Notes: generated by a model from the sequence alone, not told the origin. Shown: positions 25,572-36,090, counted from the stretch's first letter. The stretch is DNA of 64,000 bases from Cellulomonas sp. PhB143 (GCF_003752595.1 NZ_RKIJ01000016.1:57948-121947); one strand, 5' to 3'. Made by a program: numbers and translations.

Positions 25572-26996
25572 ATGTTCAACACTGCCGAAGAGGCAATCGC
25601 CTATACCAAGAGCGAGGGCGTCGAGTTCGTCGACGTGCGGTTCTGCGACCTGCCGGGCGTGATGCAGCACTTCAACATCCCGATCGCCCAGTTCGAGGAG
25701 TCGGCCTTCACCGACGGGATGATGTTCGACGGCTCGTCGATCCGCGGCTTCCAGGCGATCCACGAGTCGGACATGAAGCTGATCCCGGACGTCGCGACCG
25801 CGTTCGTCGACCCGTACCGCAAGCGCAAGACGCTCGTCGTGAACTTCTCGATCGTCGACCCCTTCACCGACGAGGCGTACTCCCGCGACCCGCGCAACAT
25901 CGCCGCCAAGGCCGAGGCGTACCTGACCTCGACCGGCATCGCCGACACCGCGAACTTCGCCCCCGAGGCCGAGTTCTACGTCTTCGACGACGTCCGCTTC
26001 AAGACCTCCGCCAACCAGAGCTTCTACTCGATCGACTCCGTCGAGGCGGCCTGGAACACCGACGCGGTCGAGGAGGGCGGCAACAAGGGCTACAAGACCC
26101 GGTACAAGGGCGGCTACTTCCCCGTCTCCCCGAGCGACCACTTCGCCGACCTGCGCGACGAGATGTGCGCCGTGCTCGCCGAGGTCGGCCTCGAGGTCGA
26201 GCGCGCGCACCACGAGGTGGGCACCGCGGGCCAGCAGGAGATCAACTACCGCTTCAACACGCTGACGCACGCGGCCGACGACCTGATGAAGTTCAAGTAC
26301 GTCATCAAGAACACCGGCTGGGAGGCCGGCAAGTCGGTCACCTTCATGCCGAAGCCGATCTTCGGCGACAACGGCTCGGGCATGCACTCGCACCAGTCGC
26401 TCTGGAAGGACGGCAAGCCGCTCTTCTACGACGAGAAGGGCTACGGCGGTCTGTCCGACATGGCCCGCTGGTACATCGGCGGCCTGCTCAAGCACGCCCC
26501 CGCCCTGCTGGCCTTCACGAACCCGTCGGTGAACTCCTACCACCGCCTGGTCCCGGGCTACGAGGCGCCGGTCAACCTGGTCTACTCGGCCCGCAACCGC
26601 TCGGCGTGCATCCGCATCCCGATCACGGGCGACAACCCGAAGGCCAAGCGCATCGAGTTCCGCGTGCCGGACCCGTCGAGCAACCCGTACCTCGCGTTCG
26701 CGGCCCAGCTCATGGCCGGCATCGACGGCATCAAGAACCGCATCGAGCCGCCGGAGCCCGTCGACAAGGACCTCTACGAGCTGCCCCCCGAGGAGCACGC
26801 GGCGATCCAGCAGGTGCCCGCGTCGCTCGGCGAGGCGCTCGACGCCCTCGAGGTCGACCACGAGTTCCTCACGCAGGGCGACGTCTTCACCGACGACCTG
26901 ATCGCGACGTGGATCGACTACAAGCGGACCAACGAGATCGACCCGATCCGTCTGCGCCCGCACCCGCACGAGTTCGAGCTCTACTACGACATCTAG
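25572..26996 (+). CDS. glnA: Glutamine synthetase type I (GSI-beta)
   Basis: Main ammonium-assimilating enzyme (glutamate + NH3 + ATP to glutamine), a dodecamer. Signatures: [10 protein letters not shown], the [15 protein letters not shown]/metal region (residues near 270), and [10 protein letters not shown] containing the tyrosine that GlnE adenylylates. 474 residues is typical of the regulated beta form. A Shine-Dalgarno AAGGAG precedes the ATG. The ~75-base leader carries no evident structure. GlnE and a second synthetase lie within 5 kb, and a GlnR-type box lies upstream, so both transcriptional and covalent control are visible. Confidence 0.97.
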   Translation: MFNTAEEAIAYTKSEGVEFVDVRFCDLPGVMQHFNIPIAQFEESAFTDGMMFDGSSIRGFQAIHESDMKLIPDVATAFVDPYRKRKTLVVNFSIVDPFTDEAYSRDPRNIAAKAEAYLTSTGIADTANFAPEAEFYVFDDVRFKTSANQSFYSIDSVEAAWNTDAVEEGGNKGYKTRYKGGYFPVSPSDHFADLRDEMCAVLAEVGLEVERAHHEVGTAGQQEINYRFNTLTHAADDLMKFKYVIKNTGWEAGKSVTFMPKPIFGDNGSGMHSHQSLWKDGKPLFYDEKGYGGLSDMARWYIGGLLKHAPALLAFTNPSVNSYHRLVPGYEAPVNLVYSARNRSACIRIPITGDNPKAKRIEFRVPDPSSNPYLAFAAQLMAGIDGIKNRIEPPEPVDKDLYELPPEEHAAIQQVPASLGEALDALEVDHEFLTQGDVFTDDLIATWIDYKRTNEIDPIRLRPHPHEFELYYDI

Positions 26997-27061
26997 GCCC
27001 TCGTAGGCGTCCGGGCCGAGGTTCTGCCTCGAGCACGGGGCCGAGAGTCCGCAGTCGGTCC

Positions 27062-27104
27062 GCAAGGCCCGGCAGCTCCCCGAGGGGAGGCTGCCGGGCC
27101 TTGC
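27062..27104 (+). terminator. Terminator of glnA1
   Basis: A long hairpin: GCAAGGCCCGGCAG pairs with CTGCCGGGCCTTGC, and the enclosed bases can fold further (CTCCCC with GGGGAG-like). It begins about 65 bases after the glnA stop and about 65 bases before the convergent reductase stop. Confidence 0.8.
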
Positions 27105-27170
27105 GGCGTCTCGGGCGGTCGGCGGACGGCCCGCCCGGCGTGCGCGCCTCGGCGCGGCCCGCTCCGCTCC

Positions 27171-27782
27171 TCAGCCGGCGGTGGGCCTGCGGTAGCGGAC
27201 GTGGGTGGCCAGCGGCGAGTGGAGCACCTCGACGGGCTCGAGGTCGACGGCCGCGACGCCGTCGAACAGGCGCTCGCCGCTGCCGAGTAGTACGGGCGCG
27301 ACGTCGAGGGTGAGCTCGTCGATCACGCCGGCCTCCAGCGCCTGCCGGACCGTCGAGGCACCTCCGGCGATGTCCACGCCGTGACCGTCGGCCGCGTCGA
27401 GCGCCTGCGCATAGGCCGCGTCGAAGCCCTCGGTGACGAAGTGGAAGCTGGTCCCGCCCTCCATCTCGACCGGGTCGCGGGCGTGGTGGGTGAGCACGAA
27501 GACCGGCGCGTGGTACGGCGGCTCCTGACCCCACCACCCGTCCCACGGCTCGCTCCACCCGCCGCGGACCGGCCCGAACATGTTGCGGCCCATGACGTAG
27601 GCGCCGCGGGGGCGCATGAGCCACCCGGCGGCCGTCCTGTCCGCCTCGGTCGCGCGCGGGTCGCCCATGTGCCAGCGGTGCAGCTCCTGGCCCCGCCGGC
27701 CGAGCGGGTGGTCCCGGCTCTGCCCGGGCCCGGCGACGAAGCCGTCGAGCGAGATCGACATGTGGCAGGTGGTCGTGGACAT
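27171..27782 (-). CDS. RibD C-terminal / dihydrofolate reductase-like family protein
   Basis: 203 residues of the stand-alone RibD_C (DHFR-fold) group, NADPH-dependent reductases whose physiological substrate is usually unknown. Typical pieces are MSISLDGFVAGPGQS at the start, VMGRNMFGPVRGGW, PVFVLTHHARDP and VDIAGGASTVRQAL (nucleotide-binding loop). The ATG at 27782 is preferred, with GGAG upstream on the minus strand. It lies between two genes of nitrogen metabolism but has no evident link to them. Confidence 0.85.
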   Translation of the reverse strand: MSTTTCHMSISLDGFVAGPGQSRDHPLGRRGQELHRWHMGDPRATEADRTAAGWLMRPRGAYVMGRNMFGPVRGGWSEPWDGWWGQEPPYHAPVFVLTHHARDPVEMEGGTSFHFVTEGFDAAYAQALDAADGHGVDIAGGASTVRQALEAGVIDELTLDVAPVLLGSGERLFDGVAAVDLEPVEVLHSPLATHVRYRRPTAG

Positions 27783-27831
27783 CACCGTCTCCTCAGGGTC
27801 GGCCGGGGGCTACGTCGCGACCGTACCGGCA

Positions 27832-30800
27832 TCAGTCCTCGCCGTAGAAGAGCCGCTCCATCACGGCTCGGGCCCGGCGCGCCCTGCGCAGGTACAGCTC
27901 CTCGAGGTCCGCTCCCCCGCCGTCGAGCCCGATGATCCGGGCCAGCCCGGCGAGCTCGCGGCGGTCGTGCGGGAGCAGGTCCGCGCCCCGGCCCCCGGTG
28001 CGGCCGGAGGCGAGCACCACGGCGCTGCGCAGCCGCGAGGCCAGCGTCCAGGCCTCGAGGAGCGTCTGCGCGTCGTCGTCCCCCACGAGCCCGGCGGCCG
28101 TCGCCGCGTCGAGCGCCCCGGTGGTCGACGTCGTCCGGAGCGCCTCGACCTCGTGGGCGTGCTGGAGCTGCAGGAGCTGGACGAGCCACTCGACGTCGCT
28201 GACCCCGCCGGGGCCGAGCTTGAGGTGGCGGCCCGGCTCGACGCCACGCGGCAGCCGCTCGGACTCGACGCGTGCCTTGACCCGCCGGATCTCGCGCACC
28301 GTCGACGCGTCGATGCCGGCCGCCGGGTAGCGCACCGGGTCGACGAGCGCCGTGAACCGGCTCCCGAGCCCCTCGAGGTCCCCGGCCGCGGGGCGGGCGC
28401 GCAGCAGCGCCTGGCTCTCCCAGGTGCTCGACCAGCGGCCGTAGTACCCGGCGTACGAGTCGAGGGAGCGCGCGAGCGGACCGTTGCGGCCCTCAGGCCG
28501 CAGGTCGGCGTCCACCGGCAGCGCCGGCTCCGGGCCGAGCACGCCGAGCAGCCTCGTCAGCTGGGTCGCGACGGCGGTCGCGTAGCGCTGGGCGTCGGAC
28601 TCGTCGACGCCGGGCGCCGGGTCGTGCACGAACAGCACGTCGGCGTCGGAGCCGTAGCCCATCTCGCGTCCGCCGAGGCGTCCCATGGCGACGACGAGCA
28701 TCGCTGTCGGCCCCGGCTGCGCGGGATCCAGGCCGCGCTCGACCTTCGCCTCGTGCTCCGCGACCCGCAGCCCGCCGACGAGGACCATGTCGGCGGCGTC
28801 CGAGATGGCCTCCGCCGCCTGGACGGGCGTGAGCTCGTCGAGCAGCTGGGCGGCCGCGGTGCGCACCAGCTCGCGGCGCCGGATGCCGCGCAGGCGCCGC
28901 GTGGCAGGCTCGGGCTCCTCGGCGCGCGTGAGCACGGCATCGACCTCCGTCGCCAGGCGCCCCGGCCCGCGCGGCTCGAGCAGGGCGTCGTCGGCCAGCC
29001 AGCGCACCGAGTCCGGGGTGCGCGAGAGGCCATCGGCCACGTAGCGCGAGCTCGAGAGCAGGACCGCGAGGCGCTCGGCGGCGTGCCCCGAGTCGCGCAG
29101 CAGCTTCAGGTACCACGGGGTCGTCCCGAGCTCGTCGGAGAGCTTGCGGAACGCCAGCAGCCCCTCGTCCGGGTCGGCCCCCTCGGCGAACCAGCCCAGC
29201 ATCACCGGCAGGAGCTGGCGCTGGATCGACGCCCGGCGGGTGACACCCTCGGTCAGGGCCTCGACGTGCCGCAGCGCGCCCGCGGGGTCGCGATAGCCGA
29301 TGGCGGCGAACCGGGCCCGCGCCGCCTCCGGAGCCAGCGAGGCCTCCTCGGCGGACAGCTGCGCCGTCGCCGGCAGGAGCGGGCGGTAGAACAGCTCCTC
29401 GTGCAGGGCACGCACCTCGCGCCGCGTCGCGCGCCAGCGGTCCATCAGTCCCGCGGCCCCGTCGATGCGCATGCCGAGCGACCTCGCCAGGGCACGCTGC
29501 TCGTCGGTGCTGGTCGGCATCAGGTGGGTGCGGCGCATCCGGAACAGCTGGACGCGGTGCTCCAGGGAGCGCAGGAACCGGTAGCAGACGGCGAGCCGGG
29601 CGGCGTGCTCGCGGCCGACGTAGCCGCCCCCGGACAGGTCCGCGAGCGCCGTCAGCGTGTTGGCGCTGCGGATGAACGCGTCCGAGCGGCCGTGCACCAG
29701 CTGCAGCAGCTGCACCGTGAACTCGACGTCGCGCAGCCCGCCCTTGCCGAGCTTGATCTGCCGGTCCGCCTCGGCCGCCGGGACGTGGTTCTCCACCCGC
29801 CGGCGCATCGCCTGCGCGTCCTCGACGAAGTTCTCCCGCGTCACGGCCTGCCACACGAACGGGTCCACGGCCTCGCGGTAGGCGTCGCCCAGCGCGCGGT
29901 CGCCCGCGACGTGGCGCGCCTTGAGCAGTGCCTGGAACTCCCAGGTCTTGGCCCAGCGCTCGTAGTACGCGACGTGGCTGGCGAGGGTGCGCACGAGGGG
30001 CCCCTGCTTGCCCTCGGGGCGCAGTGCGGCGTCGACCGGCCACAGCGCGGGCTCGCCCGAGGTCCCGTGGCAGACGCCGGCGAGCCGGGTCGCCAGCCTC
30101 GTCCCGACGGCGATCGCGTCCCCCTCCTCGTGCCCGGGCGCGGGTTCGACGACGTAGATGACGTCGACGTCGGAGACGTAGTTGAGCTCGCGCCCCCCGG
30201 TCTTGCCCATGCCGATGACCGAGAGGCGCGCGGCCTCGTGACCGTCGGTCTCGGCGCGCGCGACGGCGAGCGCCGCCTCGAGCGCGGCGGCGGCGAGGTC
30301 CGCGAGCGCGGCACCGACCGCGGGCAGCTGCGTCAGGGGCTCGCCGGACGTCAGGTCGGTCGCCGCGATGCGCAGGAGCACCACCCGGTAGGCGCGCCGC
30401 ACGGCGTCGGTCCCCTCGCTGCCGGTGGCGGCGGCGACGGGCACGTCCGCGTCCGGGTCGGCGCCGACCGCGCGCAGCAGCTCGGCGCGCACCGCGCGGG
30501 CGTCCACGCCCGTGCCGCGCCCGGTGTCCGCGAGGACGTGCAGGTGCGAGGGGTGGCGGATCGTCTCGTCACCGAGAGCGACCGAGGACCCCAGGACGGC
30601 CAGGAGACGGTCCTGGGCGACCCGGGCGACGTCGTCGGACGGCACCAGCAGCCGCGCCAGCAGCGCCGCCTCGTCCCCCTCGACCACCTCGGCGAGGCGC
30701 ACCAGCTGCAGCACGGCGAGGTCCGGGCCGGGCGTCCAGCCCAGGGCCTCGACGAGCTGGTCCTCGCCCCCGTCGACGAACGGCGCGAGCGCCGGGTCGC

Positions 30801-30909
30801 CCAGGAGCGACTCGGCGCGGCGCGCGTCGTTGAACCCCAGCCGGGTCATGCGACCGACGCGGGAGACCGCCCGCCGTCCGGCGGGGTCCGGGGCCGCGGG
30901 AGCACTCAC
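27832..30909 (-). CDS. glnE: Bifunctional glutamine synthetase adenylyltransferase/deadenylylase
   Basis: Adds AMP to, and removes it from, the regulatory tyrosine of GlnA1. Two nucleotidyltransferase domains are visible, each with a G-x-x-SD-x-D type motif: NYVSDVDVIYV (near residue 250, removase half) and GYGSDADVLFVHD (near 750, transferase half), separated by a helical linker. 1025 residues is standard. GTG 30909 overlaps the glnA2 stop (GTGA), so glnE is coupled to glnA2 and read from the same transcript. Confidence 0.96.
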   Translation of the reverse strand: MSAPAAPDPAGRRAVSRVGRMTRLGFNDARRAESLLGDPALAPFVDGGEDQLVEALGWTPGPDLAVLQLVRLAEVVEGDEAALLARLLVPSDDVARVAQDRLLAVLGSSVALGDETIRHPSHLHVLADTGRGTGVDARAVRAELLRAVGADPDADVPVAAATGSEGTDAVRRAYRVVLLRIAATDLTSGEPLTQLPAVGAALADLAAAALEAALAVARAETDGHEAARLSVIGMGKTGGRELNYVSDVDVIYVVEPAPGHEEGDAIAVGTRLATRLAGVCHGTSGEPALWPVDAALRPEGKQGPLVRTLASHVAYYERWAKTWEFQALLKARHVAGDRALGDAYREAVDPFVWQAVTRENFVEDAQAMRRRVENHVPAAEADRQIKLGKGGLRDVEFTVQLLQLVHGRSDAFIRSANTLTALADLSGGGYVGREHAARLAVCYRFLRSLEHRVQLFRMRRTHLMPTSTDEQRALARSLGMRIDGAAGLMDRWRATRREVRALHEELFYRPLLPATAQLSAEEASLAPEAARARFAAIGYRDPAGALRHVEALTEGVTRRASIQRQLLPVMLGWFAEGADPDEGLLAFRKLSDELGTTPWYLKLLRDSGHAAERLAVLLSSSRYVADGLSRTPDSVRWLADDALLEPRGPGRLATEVDAVLTRAEEPEPATRRLRGIRRRELVRTAAAQLLDELTPVQAAEAISDAADMVLVGGLRVAEHEAKVERGLDPAQPGPTAMLVVAMGRLGGREMGYGSDADVLFVHDPAPGVDESDAQRYATAVATQLTRLLGVLGPEPALPVDADLRPEGRNGPLARSLDSYAGYYGRWSSTWESQALLRARPAAGDLEGLGSRFTALVDPVRYPAAGIDASTVREIRRVKARVESERLPRGVEPGRHLKLGPGGVSDVEWLVQLLQLQHAHEVEALRTTSTTGALDAATAAGLVGDDDAQTLLEAWTLASRLRSAVVLASGRTGGRGADLLPHDRRELAGLARIIGLDGGGADLEELYLRRARRARAVMERLFYGED

Positions 30910-32240
30910 AGGACGGGGAGGAATCGCTTCAGCTCGAAGGGGGTGACCTGCGCCCGGTAGTCGTCCCACTCGTGCTTCTTGTTCTTCACGAAGAAGTCGA
31001 AGACGTGCTCGCCGAGCGTCTCGGCGACGAGCTCGGAGGACTCCATGATCTGGATCGCCTCGTCGAGCGACTGCGGCAGCGCCTTGATCCCGAGCGCGCG
31101 GCGCTCACCGGGGGTGAGGTCCCAGACCACGTCCTCCGTCGGGTCCGGCAGCTCGAGCTCCTGCTCGATGCCCGAGAGCCCGGCGGCGAGCAGCACGGCG
31201 TAGGCGAGGTAGGGGTTCGCGGCCGAGTCCACGGCGCGGAACTCGACGCGGCTGGAGTTGCCCTTGCCCGGCTTGTACATGGGCACGCGCACGAGCGCGG
31301 ACCGGTTGTTGTGGCCCCAGCAGACGAAGCTGGGCGCCTCGGCGCCGCCCCAGAGCCGCTTGTAGGAGTTCACGTACTGGTTCGTCACGGCCGTGATCTC
31401 GGCGGCGTGGTGCAGCAGGCCGGCCATGAAGTGCCGTGCCGTCTTCGACAGCTCGAACTGCGCGCCGGGCTCGTGGAACGCGTTCCGGTCGCCCTCGAAG
31501 AGCGAGAGGTGCGAGTGCATGCCCGACCCGGGCTGGTCCGGCAGCGGCTTGGGCATGAAGGACGCGAACACGCCCTGCTCGAGGGCGACCTCCTTGACGA
31601 CCGTGCGGAACGTCATGAGGTTGTCGGCGGTGGTCAGCGCGTCGGCGTAGCGCAGGTCGATCTCGTTCTGCCCGGGGCCGGCCTCGTGGTGGGAGAACTC
31701 CACCGAGATGCCCATGGACTCCAGCATCGTGATCGCGGCGCGGCGGAAGTCGTGCGCGGACCCGCGCGCGACGTGGTCGAAGTACCCCGCCTGGTCCACC
31801 GGGACCAGCGGCCCGTCGGTGCGCAGCGACTCGAAGAGGTAGAACTCCACCTCCGGGTGCGTGTAGAAGGTGAAGCCCATGTCGCTGGCCCGGGCGAGCG
31901 TCCGCTTGAGGACGTTGCGGGTGTCGGCGAGCGACGGTTCGCCGTCGGGCGTGAGGATGTCGCAGAACATGCGGGCCGTGCCGTGCGTCTCGCCCCGCCA
32001 CGGCAGGATCTGGAACGTCGTCGGGTCCGGCTTGGCGATCATGTCCGACTCGTAGACCCGCGCGAGGCCCTCGATCGAGCTGCCGTCGAAACCGATCCCC
32101 TCGCTGAACGCGGACTCGAGCTCCGCGGGCGCCACGGCGACCGACTTCAGCACACCGAGCACGTCGGTGAACCAGAGCCGGATGAAGCGGATGTCGCGCT
32201 CCTCGACCGTCCTCAGGACGAACTCCTGCTGCCTGTCCAT
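30906..32240 (-). CDS. glnA2: Glutamine synthetase GlnA2 (GSI-alpha type paralogue)
   Basis: 444 residues, the shorter glutamine-synthetase-like paralogue. It keeps FDGSSIEGLARVYESDM, PGSGMHSHLSLF and the glutamate/metal residues, but lacks the adenylylation tyrosine motif: the equivalent region reads VVWDLTPGERR. In other actinobacteria GlnA2-type proteins act on glutamate or polyamines (gamma-glutamylation) with weak synthetase activity, so true glutamine production is not certain. ATG 32240 follows CAGGAT by six bases on the minus strand. It leads the glnA2-glnE operon. Confidence 0.92.
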   Translation of the reverse strand: MDRQQEFVLRTVEERDIRFIRLWFTDVLGVLKSVAVAPAELESAFSEGIGFDGSSIEGLARVYESDMIAKPDPTTFQILPWRGETHGTARMFCDILTPDGEPSLADTRNVLKRTLARASDMGFTFYTHPEVEFYLFESLRTDGPLVPVDQAGYFDHVARGSAHDFRRAAITMLESMGISVEFSHHEAGPGQNEIDLRYADALTTADNLMTFRTVVKEVALEQGVFASFMPKPLPDQPGSGMHSHLSLFEGDRNAFHEPGAQFELSKTARHFMAGLLHHAAEITAVTNQYVNSYKRLWGGAEAPSFVCWGHNNRSALVRVPMYKPGKGNSSRVEFRAVDSAANPYLAYAVLLAAGLSGIEQELELPDPTEDVVWDLTPGERRALGIKALPQSLDEAIQIMESSELVAETLGEHVFDFFVKNKKHEWDDYRAQVTPFELKRFLPVL

Positions 32241-32311
32241 GGGGCCATCCTGCCTGATCCGCGGCATTCGTGGGGACAGGCCCACGGGGCGCGGTCGGTA
32301 GGGTGGCTCGC

Positions 32312-33976
32312 ATGGCAGACCTGCGCATCGCGCTCGCCCAGATCGACACGTGCGTCGGGGACCTCGAGGGCAACGCCGAGTCGGTCCTGGCCTGGTCCCG
32401 CCGTGCGGCGGACGCCGGTGCGCACCTCGTGGCGTTCCCCGAGATGACCCTGACCGGCTACCCGATCGAGGACCTCGCCCTGCGCGGCTCGTTCCGGCGC
32501 GCCGCCTGGGACGCCGCGGTCGAGGTCGCGACCCGGCTCGACGCCGAGGGCCTGGGCGCGCTGACGGTCGTGCTCGGCACCGTCGGGTCCTCCGGCGAGG
32601 GGCGCGCCCGCGTCGGCCAGGACCACGGCCTGCCGACGAACCGCGCGGTCGTGATCCGCGACGGCGCCGTCGTGACCTCCTACGACAAGCGCCACCTGCC
32701 CAACTACGGCGTCTTCGACGAGTTCCGCATCTTCACGCCCGGGTCGCGCCCGGCGACCCTCGAGGTGCGCGGGCGTCGCGTCGGGCTGCTGATCTGCGAG
32801 GACATCTGGCAGGACGGCCCGACGGCGGACGTCGCCCGGCTCGGGTGCGACCTGCTGCTCGTCGTCAACGGGTCGCCGTACGAGGAGGGCAAGGAGGGCG
32901 CCCGCACCGACCTCGTCGCACGCCGCGCCGCGCAGGTCGGCGCGCCCGTCGCGTACGTGAACATGGTCGGCGGCCAGGACGACCTGGTCTTCGACGGCGG
33001 CTCGATCGTCACCGCGGCCGACGGCACCGTGCTCGCCCAGGCCCCGCGGTTCGACGAGCACCTCCTGCTGTGGGACCTGCCCGACGACGGCGTGGCCCGC
33101 CCCGGGGAGATCGCCGCACCGACCGACCCGGACGAGACGGTCTACCGGGCCTGCGTCACCGGCCTGGCCGGCTACGTGCGCAAGAACGGCTTCCGCTCCG
33201 TGCTGCTCGGCCTGTCCGGCGGGATCGACTCGGCCCTGACCGCGACGATCGCCGCCGACGCGATCGGGGGCCGGAACGTCGTCGGCGTCTCGATGCCCTC
33301 GCGGCACTCCTCCGAGCACAGCAAGGACGACGCGGCCGACCTGGCGGAGCGGCTCGGCGCCGACTACCGCGTGCAGCCGATCGCCGCGATGGTCGACGCG
33401 TTCGAGTCGCAGATGGACATCGAGGGCGTCACCGCCGAGAACCTGCAGGCGCGCGTGCGCGGCGTGGTGCTCATGGCGATCTCCAACCGCGAGGGCCACC
33501 TGGTGATCGCGCCCGGCAACAAGTCGGAGCTCGCGACGGGCTACGCGACGATCTACGACGCCGGGAGCATCGGGGGGTTCGCCCCGCTCAAGGACGTCGA
33601 CAAGTCGCGGGTGTGGGCGCTCGCCCGCTGGCGCAACGCGCACGCCGCCGCGCGCGGCGAGACGCCCCCGATCCCGGAGTCCTCGATCACCAAGCCGCCC
33701 TCGGCAGAGCTGCGCCCGGGCCAGGTCGACCAGGACTCGCTGCCGCCGTACGACCTCCTCGACGAGGTGCTGGACGCCTACGTCGAGCACGCCGAGGGCC
33801 GCGCCGACCTGCTCGCCCGCGGCTACGACGAGGCCGTGGTCGACACGGTGCTCTCGCTCGTGGACCGGGCCGAGTGGAAGCGCCGCCAGTACCCGCTCGG
33901 CCCGAAGGTCACCGCGCTGGCCTTCGGCCGCGACCGGCGCCTGCCCGTCACGTCCCGCTGGCGCGAGGACCGCTGA
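32312..33976 (+). CDS. nadE: Glutamine-dependent NAD+ synthetase
   Basis: Final step of NAD synthesis. The N-terminal nitrilase-type glutaminase domain (1-270) has the Glu/Lys/Cys triad (FPEMTLTGYP; YDKRHLPNYGVF; LLICEDIWQ, cysteine near 161). The C-terminal synthetase domain begins near 290 with the pyrophosphate loop LSGGIDSAL, followed by MPSRHSSEHSKDDA. 554 residues is usual for this two-domain form with shortened linker. ATG 32312 follows TAGGGT (32299-32304) by seven bases. It pairs functionally with nadA at 3.8 kb. panB follows 62 bases later. Confidence 0.96.
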   Translation: MADLRIALAQIDTCVGDLEGNAESVLAWSRRAADAGAHLVAFPEMTLTGYPIEDLALRGSFRRAAWDAAVEVATRLDAEGLGALTVVLGTVGSSGEGRARVGQDHGLPTNRAVVIRDGAVVTSYDKRHLPNYGVFDEFRIFTPGSRPATLEVRGRRVGLLICEDIWQDGPTADVARLGCDLLLVVNGSPYEEGKEGARTDLVARRAAQVGAPVAYVNMVGGQDDLVFDGGSIVTAADGTVLAQAPRFDEHLLLWDLPDDGVARPGEIAAPTDPDETVYRACVTGLAGYVRKNGFRSVLLGLSGGIDSALTATIAADAIGGRNVVGVSMPSRHSSEHSKDDAADLAERLGADYRVQPIAAMVDAFESQMDIEGVTAENLQARVRGVVLMAISNREGHLVIAPGNKSELATGYATIYDAGSIGGFAPLKDVDKSRVWALARWRNAHAAARGETPPIPESSITKPPSAELRPGQVDQDSLPPYDLLDEVLDAYVEHAEGRADLLARGYDEAVVDTVLSLVDRAEWKRRQYPLGPKVTALAFGRDRRLPVTSRWREDR

Positions 33977-34038
33977 CGGTCCGCTCCCCCGCCACGCCCA
34001 CGCCCCCGGACCAGGACCGACAAGGACAAGGACCCGTC

Positions 34039-34911
34039 GTGACCGAGAACCCGAGCCTCACCCCCCAGAGCCCCGCCCCGCAGAGCCCTGCCGCCCAGAG
34101 CCCTGCGCGCCCGAAGCGCTTCCGGGTGCACCACCTCGCCGAGGCCAAGCAGCGCGGCGAGAAGCTGACCATGCTCACCGCGTACGACGCGGCGACGGCC
34201 CGCGTCTTCGACGCCGCGGGCGTGGACATGCTCCTGGTCGGCGACTCGATCGGCGACAACATGCTCGCCCACGAGACGACCATCCCCGTGACCGTCGACG
34301 AGCTGCTGCCCGCGGTGCGCGCGGTGTCCCGGCGCGCCCAGCGCGCCCTCGTGGTCGCCGACCTGCCCTTCGGCTCGTACGAGGCCTCCCCCGCGCAGGC
34401 GCACGCCACCGCCGTGCGGATGCTCAAGGAGGGCGGCGCGCACGCCGTCAAGCTCGAGGGCGGGCGGCGCATGGCCGGGCAGGTCGAGCTGCTCTCGGGC
34501 TCGGGCATCCCCGTGCTCGGGCACCTCGGCTTCACCCCGCAGGCGGAGAACATGCTCGGCGGCAAGCGCATCCAGGGCCGGGGGGACGACGCCGCGGAGC
34601 GCCTCGCAGAAGACGCGCTCGCCCTGCAGGAGGCGGGGGCGGTCGCCGTCGTCCTCGAGATGATCCCCGCGCCGGTGGCGGCGCGGGTCACCGAGGTGCT
34701 GCGGATCCCCACGATCGGCATCGGCGCCGGGGTCGAGTGCGACGGCCAGGTGCTCGTGTGGCTCGACATGGCCGGCATGGGCGACTGGTCGCCGCGCTTC
34801 GCCCGCCGGTTCGGCGAGGTCGGGCAGGCCCTCGCGTCCGCCACGCAGGACTACGTCGCCGCGGTGCGCGGTGCGCAGTACCCCGGGCCGGAGCACAGCT
34901 ACGACCAGTGA
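34039..34911 (+). CDS. panB: 3-methyl-2-oxobutanoate hydroxymethyltransferase
   Basis: First committed step of pantothenate synthesis: methylene-tetrahydrofolate plus 2-oxoisovalerate to ketopantoate. Conserved MLTAYDAATARVFD, LLVGDSIGDNMLAHETT (Mg ligand Asp), AVKLEGG, and the catalytic glutamate in VVLEMIPAPVA are present. 290 residues; the first ~24 are a low-complexity extension containing three QSPA repeats, otherwise the length is standard. GTG 34039 is preceded by AAGGACAAGGA. It probably shares a transcript with nadE. Confidence 0.95.
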   Translation: MTENPSLTPQSPAPQSPAAQSPARPKRFRVHHLAEAKQRGEKLTMLTAYDAATARVFDAAGVDMLLVGDSIGDNMLAHETTIPVTVDELLPAVRAVSRRAQRALVVADLPFGSYEASPAQAHATAVRMLKEGGAHAVKLEGGRRMAGQVELLSGSGIPVLGHLGFTPQAENMLGGKRIQGRGDDAAERLAEDALALQEAGAVAVVLEMIPAPVAARVTEVLRIPTIGIGAGVECDGQVLVWLDMAGMGDWSPRFARRFGEVGQALASATQDYVAAVRGAQYPGPEHSYDQ

Positions 34912-34944
34912 CGCCGGCCGGTGGGCGGCCCGCCGTCAGGACCG

Positions 34945-35136
34945 TCAGTCGTCGTCGCCCTCGGGCGTGCCCGGGCCCTGCGACCCGTCCCAGCTCTCGT
35001 TGCGCCCGGCCGCGATCTCCAAGGCCTTCTCCGCCTCGCCGCGGGTGGCGTACGGGCCCATGCGGTGCCGCCAGCCGGTCTGGCGGCCCTGGGTGACCTC
35101 GCCGGTCTTCGTGTCGTAGAAGTACTCGTCGCTCAT
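34945..35136 (-). CDS. Small SPOR-like protein
   Basis: 63 residues: [19 protein letters not shown], then [20 protein letters not shown] and an acidic tail. It resembles the short actinobacterial proteins annotated as SPOR-domain-like, although a full SPOR domain is longer. ATG 35136 follows CACGAT by six bases on the minus strand. It is convergent with panB and divergent from map. Role unknown. Confidence 0.7.
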   Translation of the reverse strand: MSDEYFYDTKTGEVTQGRQTGWRHRMGPYATRGEAEKALEIAAGRNESWDGSQGPGTPEGDDD

Positions 35137-35205
35137 GGGGACATCGTGCCCTGTCCGGGCGCCGCTCACCGAGCAGGCCCGGCGTCGGTCCGTAGACTGG
35201 CGCGC

Positions 35206-36090
35206 ATGGCCGGACCCGCACCGCACGTGACGAGCGCGCGCCGACCCCTCGTCCCCGGCACGCTCTCCCCCGAGCGAGCGGTGCCGCGATCGATCGCCCG
35301 GCCCGAGTACGTCGGGCGCCCGGCGCCCGCACCCTTCACCGGCAGCGAGGTCAAGTCCGCGGAGACGGTCGAGCGCATCCGCACCGCCTCCCGGATCGCC
35401 GCGCAGGCGCTGGCGGAGGTGGGGCGGCACGTCGCCCCGGGGGTGACGACCGACGAGCTGGACAGGGTGGGGCACGAGTTCCTGGTCGCCCGCGGCGCGT
35501 ACCCGTCCACGCTCGGCTACCGGGGGTTCCCCAAGTCGCTGTGCACCTCGGTCAACGAGGTCGTCTGCCACGGCATCCCGGACTCGACCGAGCTTGCCGA
35601 CGGAGACATCGTCAACGTCGACGTGACGGCGTTCACCGGCGGCGTGCACGGCGACAACAACGCGACCTTCCTGGTGGGCGAGGTCGACGAGGACTCGCGC
35701 CTGCTGGTCGAGCGGACCCGCACCGCCCTGGAGCGCGCGGTCCGCGCGGTCCGGCCCGGCCGCGAGGTGAACGTGATCGGCCGCGTGATCGAGCGGTACG
35801 CGGCCCGGTTCGGGTACGGCGTGGTGCGCGAGTACACCGGCCACGGGGTCGGCGAGGCGTTCCACTCCGGCCTCGTCGTCCCGCACTACGACTCCGCTCC
35901 CGACCATGCCACGGTGATCGAACCGGGCATGGTCTTCACGATCGAGCCCATGCTCACCCTCGGCAGCGCCGCGTGGGAGACGTGGGACGACGGCTGGACC
36001 GTGGTCACAGCGGACCGGTCGCGCACTGCACAGTTCGAGCACACCCTGGTGGTCACCGATGACGGCGCGGAGGTCCTGACACTGCCATGA
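35206..36090 (+). CDS. map: Methionine aminopeptidase type I
   Basis: Removes initiator methionine from nascent proteins. Metal ligands are visible: [17 protein letters not shown] (two Asp), [11 protein letters not shown] (His), FTIEPML (Glu) and the final QFEHTLVV (Glu). The N-terminal ~40 residues form the extension typical of actinobacterial MetAP1c, with no zinc fingers. 294 residues. ATG 35206 follows TAGACT (35193-35198) by seven bases. ppgK overlaps its stop by four bases. Confidence 0.95.
   Translation: MAGPAPHVTSARRPLVPGTLSPERAVPRSIARPEYVGRPAPAPFTGSEVKSAETVERIRTASRIAAQALAEVGRHVAPGVTTDELDRVGHEFLVARGAYPSTLGYRGFPKSLCTSVNEVVCHGIPDSTELADGDIVNVDVTAFTGGVHGDNNATFLVGEVDEDSRLLVERTRTALERAVRAVRPGREVNVIGRVIERYAARFGYGVVREYTGHGVGEAFHSGLVVPHYDSAPDHATVIEPGMVFTIEPMLTLGSAAWETWDDGWTVVTADRSRTAQFEHTLVVTDDGAEVLTLP

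Noticed and set aside
34054..34110. Tandem repeat with possible regulatory role at the start of panB.
   Set aside because: Three short in-frame QSPA units in a low-complexity N-terminal extension; nothing suggests function beyond a flexible tail.
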